This document shows, piece by piece, positions 1 to 7,964 of a DNA stretch of 36,600 nt. The stretch spans positions 1 to 36,600 of the forward strand of contig JBHOGO010000045.1 in the NCBI GenBank assembly GCA_043421945.1. Direction: 5' to 3'. A program made the position numbers and the translations under genes. The first letter of the stretch is position 1. Every line of letters starts with the position of its first letter. Source of the DNA: Thaumasiovibrio sp043421945 (GTDB lineage Bacteria; Pseudomonadota; Gammaproteobacteria; Enterobacterales; Vibrionaceae). The notes under the pieces are model-generated. The model saw only the letters and a program-made list of their open reading frames with translations, made no database searches and was not told the origin of the DNA.

Positions 1-27
1 ATCCCTAATCACAAAGTGATTAGGGAT
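1..27. repeat. Perfect 12-bp inverted repeat (hairpin) at the left edge
   Basis: Bases 1-12 (ATCCCTAATCAC) and 16-27 (GTGATTAGGGAT) are exact reverse complements around an AAA loop. There is no run of T to the right (TATCTATC follows), so a terminator for a + strand gene is not supported. On the - strand the flank lies outside the window. The stem may continue past base 1. Confidence 0.6.
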
Positions 28-69
28 TATCTATCAGCTACAGGATCATTCAAGTTTTCTTAAACGATC

Positions 70-100
70 GGCATTAGAGCATATTGCTCGGCCTTTTTTT
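70..100 (+). terminator. Probable rho-independent terminator of a gene left of the window
   Basis: GGC (70-72) and GCC (91-93) flank an inner stem GAGCA/TGCTC (77-81 and 85-89) with a TAT loop. Seven T follow at 94-100. The stem is imperfect (ATTA bulge, one unpaired G), but the T run is clear. No complete + strand gene lies before it here, so it would serve one that ends outside. Confidence 0.5.
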
Positions 101-275
101 ATGCCATAAAAGCGTATTGTGCACACTCTTGCTTACAAAATACCCAGACAAAAAAGCTAGAACTGCATAGACTTTAAGGCAACAAGAGATAGAATTGTGT
201 GACTTCCGTTCCAGTTATGGATGAACTAGATGTAAGAATGCAACAGGGAATGTCGTATAACACCGAGGTCTCACG

Positions 276-449
276 ATGAATTTATTTAAAACCTGTCCAC
301 ACTGCAGTAAGAACACGGCTTTACACCGAATTCCGCGCAAATGGTTAGAGCGTACGGTCACTCGCAAGCACTGGCAAAAGTGCCAATGTAGTGAATGCAA
401 TGGTATCAGTTACGCTCACAATACCAGAAATGAAACAAGAGCTGCTTGA
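276..449 (+). CDS. Small zinc-ribbon protein, 57 aa, function unknown
   Basis: This short frame starts at ATG 276 with GAGG seven bases upstream and ends at TGA 447-449. The product carries CPHC at residues 7-10 and CQCSEC at 36-41, enough cysteines for one zinc ribbon. Between them is a basic stretch with RIPRKWLERT. Many small proteobacterial proteins share this plan of a CxxC pair, a basic Arg/Trp-rich linker and a second cysteine pair. That resemblance is recalled, not searched. There is no signal peptide or membrane segment, so it is probably cytoplasmic and may bind nucleic acid or protein. It stands alone, convergent with the EAL-HDOD gene. It could be a chance frame, but the ribosome-binding site and cysteine spacing argue against that. 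Confidence 0.65.
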   Translation: MNLFKTCPHCSKNTALHRIPRKWLERTVTRKHWQKCQCSECNGISYAHNTRNETRAA

Positions 450-471
450 ACGATGCCCCTTCCACAGTTTG

Positions 472-499
472 GATGAGTGAACACCACGGTACGCTCATC
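472..499. terminator. Hairpin between convergent genes, possible weak terminator
   Basis: GATGAGTG (472-479) pairs with CGCTCATC (492-499) with one G-T wobble and a 12-base loop. It lies between the stop of the 57-aa gene and the stop of the EAL-HDOD gene. The flanks have only short T stretches (GATTTTAGG to the right), so termination strength is doubtful. Confidence 0.35.
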
Positions 500-514
500 T
501 AATCTGATTTTAGG

Positions 515-1723
515 CTACAGGTAGATTTGTGACCAACGTAGTGCTTCTTCATACGCCCTACCCACTTGCGCAGGGGTAATTCGTAATAACTCACAACACT
601 GATCGACGCGCTCCCACTCTGCCAAATCGTAAGCGTCAAGAAGATTGAGCATCACACCAAGTTTCCCTTCTTTCTTTAACAGCGCATCCTGCACCGCATT
701 TGATAACGGAAGCAGTGTCACCACTTCTTCTATTGGGGTATCCAATAGTGAGTCCAGTCTGGAAAATAGTCCTGAGAGAAAGGCTTGATGAGAGAGATCC
801 TTTCGACCACCAAATTGGGCTAAGCTCTCACTCATCTTCGCGCGAAGAATAGATTGTGTATGCAGCTCATTCGGTTTATTAATGGCAGCATGTGCTGTGG
901 CCACTAAACTGACAAATTGCCGTAACTTGTCTTCCCCAAGATAGATTAGCGCTTGCTTGAAGGAAGTGATCTCTTTCACTCTCCTCCCCTGAGTACTCGC
1001 GTTGACATAGCGTAGTAATAAGTACGACAACGTCAAATCACTACAAACGAGTAGCTCCACTCGGTTAAAATCAACATCACTGCAGCAAAGCTCTTGCAAA
1101 ATGCGTACAGTATTAAGCTGAGTGCCATCAATACGCTTTTGCTTCATCAACTCAGGCTTACTAAAGTAGTAGCCCTGAAAAAGGTGAAAACCAGCCGCGA
1201 GGCATTGTTCATACTCTTCATGTGTCTCTACTTTTTCGGCCAGAAAGCGAATTTTACGTGAGCGGTTTGCGACCACAAAAGCACACGCTTCAGTCACGGT
1301 CATTTGAAATAGGTCGAGCTTAACGATATGAACAAGAGGAAGAAAACGTCGCCAGCGGGCACTAGGAACAAAGTCATCAAGTGCTATGATATAGCCAAGC
1401 TGTTTGAGGCGCTGAATAGCAGAAAACAGTGCGTCAGTTGGTTCGCAGCTTTCCAGTACCTCAACCACTATCTGCTCTTTCGGTAGCATAGTCGGTACGA
1501 GGCTTTCCAAGCTCTGCTGAGGGAAGTTAATAAAGCTTCGTCCACTCGATAAAGCTTTATTCTGACCTCCGGCAAAATAGTTCTCGACGATTAAACGACA
1601 CGTTGCCGTATTGAGATCCACATCTGGAAAAGCATTGGCTTCACCGTCACGAAAAAGTAATTCGTAGCCAACTGTTTTTTGTTGACGGTTAAAAATAGGC
1701 TGCCTTGCCACATAGGAGTACAT
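515..1723 (-). CDS. EAL-HDOD (YuxH-type) cyclic di-GMP phosphodiesterase-like protein, 402 aa
   Basis: An N-terminal EAL domain (about residues 1-200) is followed by an HDOD domain (about 205-390). This is the layout of YuxH-type proteins, some of which in Vibrio are active c-di-GMP phosphodiesterases that affect motility. The EAL signature reads YELLFRD with E21 kept. Other residues needed for metal and substrate binding seem present: INF, EVLES, ALDDF, VKLD, AEKVE and FQGYYFSKP. The loop after DDF (DDFVPSARW) departs from the usual DDFGTG, so activity may be altered. The ATG at 1723 has GAGG five bases upstream. There is no signal peptide or membrane segment, so the protein is soluble. It is divergent from pldB with 219 bp between. 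Family assignment is firm; catalytic activity is inference. Confidence 0.85.
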   Translation of the reverse strand: MYSYVARQPIFNRQQKTVGYELLFRDGEANAFPDVDLNTATCRLIVENYFAGGQNKALSSGRSFINFPQQSLESLVPTMLPKEQIVVEVLESCEPTDALFSAIQRLKQLGYIIALDDFVPSARWRRFLPLVHIVKLDLFQMTVTEACAFVVANRSRKIRFLAEKVETHEEYEQCLAAGFHLFQGYYFSKPELMKQKRIDGTQLNTVRILQELCCSDVDFNRVELLVCSDLTLSYLLLRYVNASTQGRRVKEITSFKQALIYLGEDKLRQFVSLVATAHAAINKPNELHTQSILRAKMSESLAQFGGRKDLSHQAFLSGLFSRLDSLLDTPIEEVVTLLPLSNAVQDALLKKEGKLGVMLNLLDAYDLAEWERVDQCCELLRITPAQVGRAYEEALRWSQIYL

Positions 1724-1884
1724 CGATACCTCAACTAATCAACGGCGCTTCTGAAAATCTAGCACAGAAAAGCTTACAAAAAATGACTTGCCTACTATAC
1801 AAAAAAGCACGCGGACCAATACTCAGCCAAAAAATGATATTTTTCAAGTGGTTGTTAAAACTGTTTATGGATTATATTCAGAAC

Positions 1885-1913
1885 TTCAAGGGAATAGCAC
1901 AAAGCGCTATAAT
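1885..1913 (+). promoter_or_regulatory. Predicted sigma-70 promoter of pldB
   Basis: A perfect -10 TATAAT lies at 1908-1913, with a weak -35 TTCAAG at 1885-1890 and a 17-base spacer. Transcription would start near 1920, about 23 bases before the pldB ATG. The poor -35 means this is only a candidate. Confidence 0.45.
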
Positions 1914-1942
1914 TCCCCCTCCATAGAGCAAATACACTGATT

Positions 1943-2950
1943 ATGACATTACCCGAAAACCGTGAACGTACGTTTACCCATTTTGCCGAACACACCTTGG
2001 CGCCTTTTTGGCAGCAACGTCAAGAGGGCTATTTCATCGGGCAAAAGAATATCGCGTTGTATTGGCTCAGCTTTGTTCATTCAAGTAAGTCTACCTCTGT
2101 ATCAAGCCACCAGCCTGAGTCCCCTAAAACAAAAGGGGCAGTCGTGCTCCTCAACGGTCGAGTCGAATCTAGCTGGAAATACCAAGAAGTATGTTTCGAT
2201 CTCTACCAACAAGGCTATGATGTTTATGCTTATGATCACCGAGGGCAAGGGTTATCGCCCCGTTTAGCCTCCCACTCAGAGGTAGGGCATATCGACAATT
2301 TTGACTACTTTGTTGATGACGCGACCACCTTCATTGAGACTATCGTTCGCGCACAAGATTACCAACATATTCACCTATTGGCACACTCCATGGGGGGTAC
2401 TGTCGCCACACGACTACTTCAGCACTGTCAGCTCTCGAGCGCTGCGCTGTGTGCACCAATGTATGACATCAACCTGTCACCTTTCATGAAATTTATTTCA
2501 CCTATCTACTTGAAGCTACGTGATTGGAGCACAACGGAGCCACAATTCGCACCGCGACAAGGCCCTTATTTCCCCAAACCCTTTGAGGGAAACCTTCTCA
2601 CTCACAGTGAAGCACGTTATCAATGGTTCCGTGATCTCTATAGCCAGCACCCTAAGCTACAGCTAGGGGGAGCAAGCAACCGCTGGGTAACGGAAAGCTT
2701 GCGAGTCGCGGCACAATGTCGTGCACAAGTGCGCTCAACAAATACCCCACTGCTCATTCTCCAAGCAGAAAACGAGCAAATTGTTGATAATCGCGCCCAA
2801 GAGATTGTTTGTCGCCAACTTAAAGCGACGCGACACTGCGTACCCAAATCACGTCACGAGATCCTCTTTGAAACCGATGAAATACGTAATAGCGCGCTTA
2901 AAGAGATCTTCGCCTTCTTCCAGAAAGCAGAGCACCAAAAAGCGGAATAA
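1943..2950 (+). CDS. pldB: Lysophospholipase L2 (alpha/beta hydrolase), 335 aa
   Basis: PldB hydrolyses lysophospholipids at the inner membrane and can transfer acyl groups to phosphatidylglycerol. The protein has the alpha/beta-hydrolase core. A strand and turn DHRGQGLSPR lie near residues 98-107. The nucleophile elbow AHSMGG has S149 as the likely active serine. An acid candidate lies in AENEQIVDN and a catalytic histidine candidate in SRHEILFET near the C terminus. Length is close to that of the E. coli enzyme (about 340). There is no clear signal peptide, as in E. coli. yigL follows 91 bases later on the same strand, the pair order known from E. coli, which strengthens the assignment. The ribosome-binding site before ATG 1943 is weak. 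Confidence 0.92.
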   Translation: MTLPENRERTFTHFAEHTLAPFWQQRQEGYFIGQKNIALYWLSFVHSSKSTSVSSHQPESPKTKGAVVLLNGRVESSWKYQEVCFDLYQQGYDVYAYDHRGQGLSPRLASHSEVGHIDNFDYFVDDATTFIETIVRAQDYQHIHLLAHSMGGTVATRLLQHCQLSSAALCAPMYDINLSPFMKFISPIYLKLRDWSTTEPQFAPRQGPYFPKPFEGNLLTHSEARYQWFRDLYSQHPKLQLGGASNRWVTESLRVAAQCRAQVRSTNTPLLILQAENEQIVDNRAQEIVCRQLKATRHCVPKSRHEILFETDEIRNSALKEIFAFFQKAEHQKAE

Positions 2951-3041
2951 TAGTTTCATACAATTAACCCTTTTTTCTTCACAGTGGCTGCGTATGATGA
3001 AGATATCCCGAGCCGTGCTAAGCACCATATAAAGGAATATC

Positions 3042-3848
3042 ATGTACAAAATCATTGCATCCGATCTTGACGGTACACTACTCACACCCGAACACATTAT
3101 CGCCCCTTACTCACGAAGTGTTCTGCAGCAGTTACATGCTCGAGGTGAGCACTTTGTCTTTGCCACTGGACGTCACCATTTAGACGTTGCTCGTATCCGA
3201 GGCACGGTAGGTATACCAGCTTTCATGATTACGTCTAACGGGGCTCGCGTACATGATGCCGATGATAATCTTGTCTTCTCTGCGAATGTTGATGCCGATG
3301 TCATCAAAAAGCTAATGGCTATTTGTGACGGTGATGACAATATCATCATCCACATTTACCAAGACGAGCAGTGGTTGATCAGTCGCGAGAATGAAGAGCT
3401 CAAGAAATTCCATAAAGACAGTGGCTTTCAATACCAAAAGTTCGATACAGCAAAACCACCACTAGACAGTATCGTTAAACTCTTTCTTACCCATCCAGAT
3501 CACGACTACTTGGTCAATTATGAAAAGCAATTTGAGGCTGCTTTTGGCGATCAAGCTAGCATTGCCTTTTCGACACCATGGTGCTTAGAGGTGATGGGGG
3601 AAGGCGTGTCAAAAGGAGCGGCACTTAAAGCGGTTGCTGAAATGAAAGGACACACACTACAAGACTGTATCGCTTTCGGTGATGGAATGAATGATAAGGA
3701 GATGCTAGAAATGGCAGGGAAAGGACTTATCATGGCAACGGCTCATGACCGCCTCAAAGAGGCTCTTCCAGAGCATGAGATTATTGGCTCCAACGTTGAA
3801 GAAGCTGTCGCCCACTACCTTGAAGCGCATTTGTTCGACAACGCATAA
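3042..3848 (+). CDS. yigL: HAD-type Cof phosphatase YigL, 268 aa
   Basis: This is a cytoplasmic HAD-superfamily phosphatase of the Cof (IIB cap) group. E. coli YigL acts on pyridoxal 5'-phosphate and on phosphosugars, and helps cells under sugar-phosphate stress. Motif I reads SDLDGTLL with D8 and D10 as nucleophile and acid/base. The C-terminal metal-binding motif reads AFGDGMNDKEML near residues 210-220. A conserved lysine candidate lies in GVSKGAALK. Length matches the family. AAAGGA sits six bases before ATG 3042. Its place directly behind pldB is the E. coli order. The substrate is inferred from the ortholog. Confidence 0.92.
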   Translation: MYKIIASDLDGTLLTPEHIIAPYSRSVLQQLHARGEHFVFATGRHHLDVARIRGTVGIPAFMITSNGARVHDADDNLVFSANVDADVIKKLMAICDGDDNIIIHIYQDEQWLISRENEELKKFHKDSGFQYQKFDTAKPPLDSIVKLFLTHPDHDYLVNYEKQFEAAFGDQASIAFSTPWCLEVMGEGVSKGAALKAVAEMKGHTLQDCIAFGDGMNDKEMLEMAGKGLIMATAHDRLKEALPEHEIIGSNVEEAVAHYLEAHLFDNA

Positions 3849-4153
3849 CTCGTTTCAGCCACAAGGGGGCTCCCCCCTTGCGGTACGGCCTCCCTTCTTC
3901 CCATTCGCTAACCAGCACCACACTCAACGGGATATTTTCCTTACCTTTAATCGCTTCTCTCTTGCCCAGCAAGAACGATTTCGATCGCAAAGTGTCTGTA
4001 TAGAAAGGGATCTGACTCGGTTTTAAAACACGGATAAGCCATAATATCGACTTGCTCATTATTATTTGGCTGATGCTATTCGGTATCAGCCAATGACATA
4101 CACGAATGACTCTCGACGCGACTTTCAACGCTGCGAGGCAAAAGGGGAAAACC
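3849..4153. other. 305-bp intergenic region with two hairpins
   Basis: Between yigL and the lipoprotein gene I see two structures. A GC-rich hairpin at 3862-3880 (CAAGGGGG, CT, then CCCCCTTG with one spare C) lacks a T run. A perfect 9-bp inverted repeat lies at 4066-4093. A - strand frame passes through (70 codons from an ATG at 4059 to the end of yigL), but it has no Shine-Dalgarno sequence and I recognise nothing in it. I see no RNA gene. Confidence 0.5.
4066..4093. repeat. Perfect 9-bp inverted repeat upstream of the lipoprotein gene
   Basis: TTGGCTGAT at 4066-4074 and ATCAGCCAA at 4085-4093 are exact reverse complements around a 10-base loop. No T run follows on either strand, so an operator or mRNA structure 60 bases before the ATG is more likely than a terminator. 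Confidence 0.55.
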
Positions 4154-5710
4154 ATGCAGCACCTGAGATTAAAGGCTTCTGCCTCATTCATGGCACTTTG
4201 GCTGACAGCGTGTGCTCAAACCTCGTCACCCTCAGTGGAAGAAACACCATCACTCCCTCCTCAGCCTAAAGCGATTGGCAATCACTACACGAGCCAAGCT
4301 TTTATGATGCGTGGTGAGGTGGTAGTAGGCCACGAGAGTTACTATATTCAACCCTGTGGTACTAAAACCCAGTATTGGTTACACCTACCTGACGATTTAA
4401 GAGCGGCATTGCACGCTTCAGCAAGCGCGCCCTACTCACCGTTATACGGAGAGCTCGTTGGACACTTAATCCCCTCTCCTGTGGATGGGTTTGCCTCCGG
4501 ACACCCTGCACAATTCGTCGTAAAACACGTCAATCAGTTAAGTGCCGAGTCGTCAGGCTGCAATCGGCTCCCCCAACCTACACGGGCCTTTGGTGCCGAA
4601 CCTGCATGGGTTATAGAGGTCAATAATGCCCAGCTAACCATCGCCCAAATAGGTCAGCAAGACATTCATTTGCCAGTCACAGGCATTGAACAGCATCCCA
4701 ACCAACGGATCTATCGCAGTGACACGACATCCCTCATTCTAGATAAGGGAACGTGTAGTGACACCATGAGTGATAGCATTTTTGGTTGGAAGGCAACCGT
4801 CACAGAGGCTGGGCAGAGTACCTACTTAAAAGGCTGTGCAACCTTAGATGGCCTAGACCCAACCTTACCTTGGGTCGGTACTTACCAAGGCAAACATGAA
4901 CAGATAGACTTAACCACGACCCTAGAATTAAACAATGACCATAGCGCCATAACAACCTACCAATACCCAACGGATGAACCTCCACTGAGTGAAAAAGGGT
5001 TTTGGCAGCAGCACAGCGAAGACAGCGTGCAGGTCATCATGACCTCTCACAATGGCCAGCGACTCATTAGTGAAAGGCGTTTCCAGCGAAATGGCTATCA
5101 ACTCACCGCAAGCGAAGAGTATGTCAATGACCAACACTACTCACTTGGTGAGCATGGGCTGAAGCTCGATTTAATGGTTGGCGATGCCTTCAGTGCCCAA
5201 GGCAAGTCCGCTCAGTCTGCTCTTACCGAAGGGGATATTCCCACCCGGCAAGATACAGACAGTGACGTAGAGGCGCTTATTCGTCAGTATGTCATCGCCC
5301 ATAAAGCGAACCCAGAAGGCTTAAAATATCAGTGGCTAACCTACGATCTCAATCGTGATGGTCACGATGAACTATTGGTCATGCTAGATTGGTGCGGTCA
5401 AGGTGGGTGCACTTTACTGGTCTTTGAAGGCAACAAAAATGAAGAGCAAAATCGTCACTGGGCTTTCTCTAGCCGGATTTCAAACGTCCACATACCGATC
5501 AGCGTTGGCTATGGCAACACAGAAGGGTGGCAAGATCTTATCTTTGCCGTTGGCGGCGGTGGTGCACAACCAGCTAGCCATGTGATACAGCACAATGGGA
5601 TTAGTTACCCATTTAACCCTCGCCAAGGCCAGCAAACCACAGGGCGTGGCAATGCTATTGCAACACTCTTTGCTGATGGGCGGTACCCTGCCCAAGGCCA
5701 TACGCTATAA
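4154..5710 (+). CDS. Predicted outer-membrane lipoprotein, COG3650-like, 518 aa, function unknown
   Basis: I place the start at ATG 4154, which follows AGGGGAAAA and gives a lipoprotein signal: a basic n-region, a short hydrophobic core and the lipobox LTAC with cysteine near residue 20. An in-frame start at 4106 would put 16 extra residues before the signal. The first half holds motifs reminiscent of COG3650-like and META-like proteins, such as FGWKATVTEAGQSTYLKGC near 220. A middle part could be an NlpE/MliC-like barrel (TYQGKHEQIDLTTTLELN). The C-terminal third has a calcium-loop-like DLNRDGHDELLV motif, as in VCBS or FG-GAP repeats, followed by several cysteines (WCGQGGC). The lack of Lys/Arg after the cysteine and the absence of Asp at +2 suggest the outer membrane. 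It stands alone between two inverted repeats. The exact role is unknown. Confidence 0.75.
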   Translation: MQHLRLKASASFMALWLTACAQTSSPSVEETPSLPPQPKAIGNHYTSQAFMMRGEVVVGHESYYIQPCGTKTQYWLHLPDDLRAALHASASAPYSPLYGELVGHLIPSPVDGFASGHPAQFVVKHVNQLSAESSGCNRLPQPTRAFGAEPAWVIEVNNAQLTIAQIGQQDIHLPVTGIEQHPNQRIYRSDTTSLILDKGTCSDTMSDSIFGWKATVTEAGQSTYLKGCATLDGLDPTLPWVGTYQGKHEQIDLTTTLELNNDHSAITTYQYPTDEPPLSEKGFWQQHSEDSVQVIMTSHNGQRLISERRFQRNGYQLTASEEYVNDQHYSLGEHGLKLDLMVGDAFSAQGKSAQSALTEGDIPTRQDTDSDVEALIRQYVIAHKANPEGLKYQWLTYDLNRDGHDELLVMLDWCGQGGCTLLVFEGNKNEEQNRHWAFSSRISNVHIPISVGYGNTEGWQDLIFAVGGGGAQPASHVIQHNGISYPFNPRQGQQTTGRGNAIATLFADGRYPAQGHTL

Positions 5711-5738
5711 ACCACCGTACATGATAGACCGATAAACA

Positions 5739-5764
5739 GCGTGGCAAACTAATTGATGCCACGC
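5739..5764. repeat. 8-bp inverted repeat after the lipoprotein gene
   Basis: GCGTGGCA (5739-5746) and TGCCACGC (5757-5764) are exact reverse complements with a 10-base loop. TCGCTTAG follows, so a U-tract is missing. It could be a weak terminator for the lipoprotein gene, or an operator for the DTW gene that starts at 5822. Confidence 0.45.
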
Positions 5765-5821
5765 TCGCTTAGCTACGTTAAAATAGAACGAGTTAAGAAC
5801 AGCGATAAACGAGACTCTTTC

Positions 5822-6460
5822 ATGTCGACTCGAAATCACTCACTGGCTTGTACTGGCTGTGGGTTTACCAACCATTGTATCTGTGCAGAGTTTACGAGAC
5901 TCGACAGCCTAGGGCACTTCGCCTTACTGCAGCATCAACGCGAAGCCGATAAGAAATCGAATACAGGTCAGTTGATGAGCTCGACAATCCCCTCTTGCAG
6001 CACCGTCATCTGGTCAAGAACGGAACCGCCAAAGGCACTTATCAACCAGCTTAACGATCCCGCTTATTCACCTTGGCTCGTTTTCCCTAGTGATCAACAG
6101 CAGAAGGCCTACAATCAGGACGTTGCAATCCAACATATACAACAAACAAAGCGACAGCCTCTGTTTCTTCTGATTGATGCTACATGGCAAGAAGCGAGGA
6201 AAATGGTCAGAAAGAGTCCATGGTTGAGTCATATTCCTCGCTTAGAAATCGATACCCAAGCACCGTCCTCCTATCGGTTACGCCGCAATCAAGCCGATGG
6301 TAACCTCTGTACCTGCGAAGTAGGCTGCGCGTTGCTAGACCTTATCAATGAGCCGTCTCACGCCGTATCATTGAGCAAACTCCTTGAGACCTTTCAATCT
6401 ATCTATCAAGCAGAGCAACAGCACCAAACACTCATGCCATACCACCGAGAAGGGGAATAG
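5822..6460 (+). CDS. DTW-domain tRNA-uridine aminocarboxypropyltransferase-like protein, 212 aa
   Basis: DTW-domain proteins such as E. coli TapT (YfiP) add a 3-amino-3-carboxypropyl group from S-adenosylmethionine to uridine in tRNA (acp3U). Here the signature reads DATWQEARKM in the middle of the protein. It is followed by RLRRNQADGNLCTCEV. The N terminus carries C10, C13, C19 and C21 (CTGCGF and HCICAEF), a metal-binding-like cluster found in this family. I use ATG 5822, which places the cysteine cluster at the N terminus as in relatives. An upstream in-frame ATG at 5753 would add 23 residues and start inside the inverted repeat. The target position in tRNA cannot be told from sequence alone. 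Confidence 0.82.
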   Translation: MSTRNHSLACTGCGFTNHCICAEFTRLDSLGHFALLQHQREADKKSNTGQLMSSTIPSCSTVIWSRTEPPKALINQLNDPAYSPWLVFPSDQQQKAYNQDVAIQHIQQTKRQPLFLLIDATWQEARKMVRKSPWLSHIPRLEIDTQAPSSYRLRRNQADGNLCTCEVGCALLDLINEPSHAVSLSKLLETFQSIYQAEQQHQTLMPYHREGE

Positions 6461-6466
6461 CGCCCC

Positions 6467-6515
6467 TGCTATCTGCTATCTGCTATCTGCTATCTGCTAT
6501 CTGCTATCTGCTATC
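6467..6515. repeat. Seven perfect tandem copies of the heptamer TGCTATC
   Basis: The unit TGCTATC repeats seven times without a mismatch over 49 bases, then breaks at TGGCACA. The array begins six bases after the stop of the DTW gene and ends just before the terminator shared with manA. Because it lies between convergent genes it alters no reading frame. Perfect short tandem repeats of this kind change copy number by slipped-strand replication. Confidence 0.95.
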
Positions 6516-6528
6516 TGGCACAAAGAAT

Positions 6529-6566
6529 AAAGGCCGCGGTGCCCCAAATGGCAACCGCGACCTTTT
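6529..6566. terminator. Bidirectional terminator between the DTW gene and manA
   Basis: AAAGGCCGCGGT (6529-6540) pairs with ACCGCGACCTTTT (6554-6566), with one C-A mismatch and a 13-base loop. A-rich sequence on the left and T-rich sequence on the right suit both directions. It sits between the stops of two convergent genes. Confidence 0.65.
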
Positions 6567-6613
6567 AGAAGACTCTTTTTACCGCTCTCTTGATAAGCAG
6601 CGGTAACACTAAT

Positions 6614-7798
6614 CTAGTTATAAGCGCGTGCGCAGCGACCTTCCCCTTCAAGCTGATACTGTCTCACATTGGCTGGAACAAATGCCGACTCCCCTTTTTG
6701 CAATGTCAGTGATGTATCCCCAGCACGTAATGTCACAGGAGCATCAACAGCAAAGACAATCTCGGCACTCTCAACGGAAAGTTGGTGCTTACCTTGATAG
6801 AGGCTGATTTTAAAATCGTTGACGGGCACCGGATAGTGCTCAATGCCAGCCTCTTTAATCGGTTGTGTTAGCAGAGTATGACTTGGCATTGGCTTAAAAC
6901 GGGTACAGTCGACCAGCTCATCCACATCCATATACTTCGGTGTTAAGCCAGCTCGAAGTACATTATCGGAGTTGGCCATTATCTCTAAGCCTGTTCCGTG
7001 GATGTAAGCATGAGGGGTGCACGCATCAAGGAACATCGCTTCACCAGGTTGCAATGTCAGTACATTCAGCATAAGCGGTGAAAAGAGGCCAATGTCATCT
7101 GGGTACTGCTTTTCTAGATCAACCAGAAGTGCAAAAAGTGGCTGTTCGGTATTCGCTTTGGCATAACGCATCAATGCAGCCACCGCTGCCGTTTTTTGCT
7201 CACCGGTTAATGAAAGTAACGCAGAGAAAAAGACCTCTAAGGCGGCACTATCGCGCCCGCCTTTTAAGTCTGAGATGAGTGGTTTTATCTCTAAGATATC
7301 GACCTGTTCAAACAACGTAATCATTTCATCCAGTTCACGGAAGCCATTCATCGCTTGATAAGGCGTAAGGGCGTAAACCAGTTCCGGTTTATGATTAGGA
7401 TCTTTGTAATTTCGGTTAGCAGCGTTTAATGCAACACCAGACATGTTTTCTTTTGCGTAGCCAATTTCAGCTTGCTGTTTACTTGGATGAACTTGAATGG
7501 ATAGGGCTTTTTCTGCGGCGAGGACTTTGAATAAGTAAGGAAGCTCTCCGTATCGCGTTAATGTATCCGCTCCGAGCATCCCTTCTGGGTTTTGTTTGAT
7601 CAATGTCGCCAGCGATACCCATTCGCCAGCAACATCAACTTGAGAGCAACCGTTGGGATGTGCTCCCATCCATATTTCTGCTTGCGGCTGGTTACTCGGA
7701 TTCTCAATACCAAACAGAGTGTTCACTGAGGTATGACTACCCCACGCATAATCTTGAATGACATTTTGCATTTTGAAAAACGGGAGCTTCTGGGTCAT
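6614..7798 (-). CDS. manA: Mannose-6-phosphate isomerase, class I, 394 aa
   Basis: ManA interconverts mannose 6-phosphate and fructose 6-phosphate in the cytoplasm, linking mannose use to glycolysis and supplying precursors for GDP-mannose. Zinc-site residues of type I enzymes are visible: QVHPSKQQAE (glutamine and histidine ligands), HKPELVYAL (glutamate ligand) and DACTPHAYIHG (histidine ligand). The next stretch, GLEIMANSDNVLRAGLTPKYMD, is split by me only for length; it is the family signature with the active-site arginine. Length matches the E. coli enzyme (391). It is a single gene with its own 166-bp upstream region. The downstream heptamer array and terminator separate it from the DTW gene. 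Confidence 0.96.
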   Translation of the reverse strand: MTQKLPFFKMQNVIQDYAWGSHTSVNTLFGIENPSNQPQAEIWMGAHPNGCSQVDVAGEWVSLATLIKQNPEGMLGADTLTRYGELPYLFKVLAAEKALSIQVHPSKQQAEIGYAKENMSGVALNAANRNYKDPNHKPELVYALTPYQAMNGFRELDEMITLFEQVDILEIKPLISDLKGGRDSAALEVFFSALLSLTGEQKTAAVAALMRYAKANTEQPLFALLVDLEKQYPDDIGLFSPLMLNVLTLQPGEAMFLDACTPHAYIHGTGLEIMANSDNVLRAGLTPKYMDVDELVDCTRFKPMPSHTLLTQPIKEAGIEHYPVPVNDFKISLYQGKHQLSVESAEIVFAVDAPVTLRAGDTSLTLQKGESAFVPANVRQYQLEGEGRCARAYN

Positions 7799-7964
7799 AA
7801 CAATGCCTACCTGATAAAGACTAACAAGGTGAAGCCAGCCATCCTGGCTATGAAGACAATACAGCGCCTAGCTGTGGTAGGCTAGCCAACTAAGACGCTG
7901 AAAACCAGAGTTTTTCTCTATTTACTTTGAAGATTCCAATACCGATCAAAAAAACGATGCTGCG

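Noticed and set aside
3781..4191. A - strand open frame of 136 codons between yigL and the lipoprotein gene.
   Set aside because: It runs through the 3' end of yigL, its inner ATG (4059) has no ribosome-binding site, and I recognise no domain.
6467..6515. The repeated heptamer considered as a CRISPR-like array.
   Set aside because: The units are 7 bases with no spacers, so it is a simple tandem repeat.
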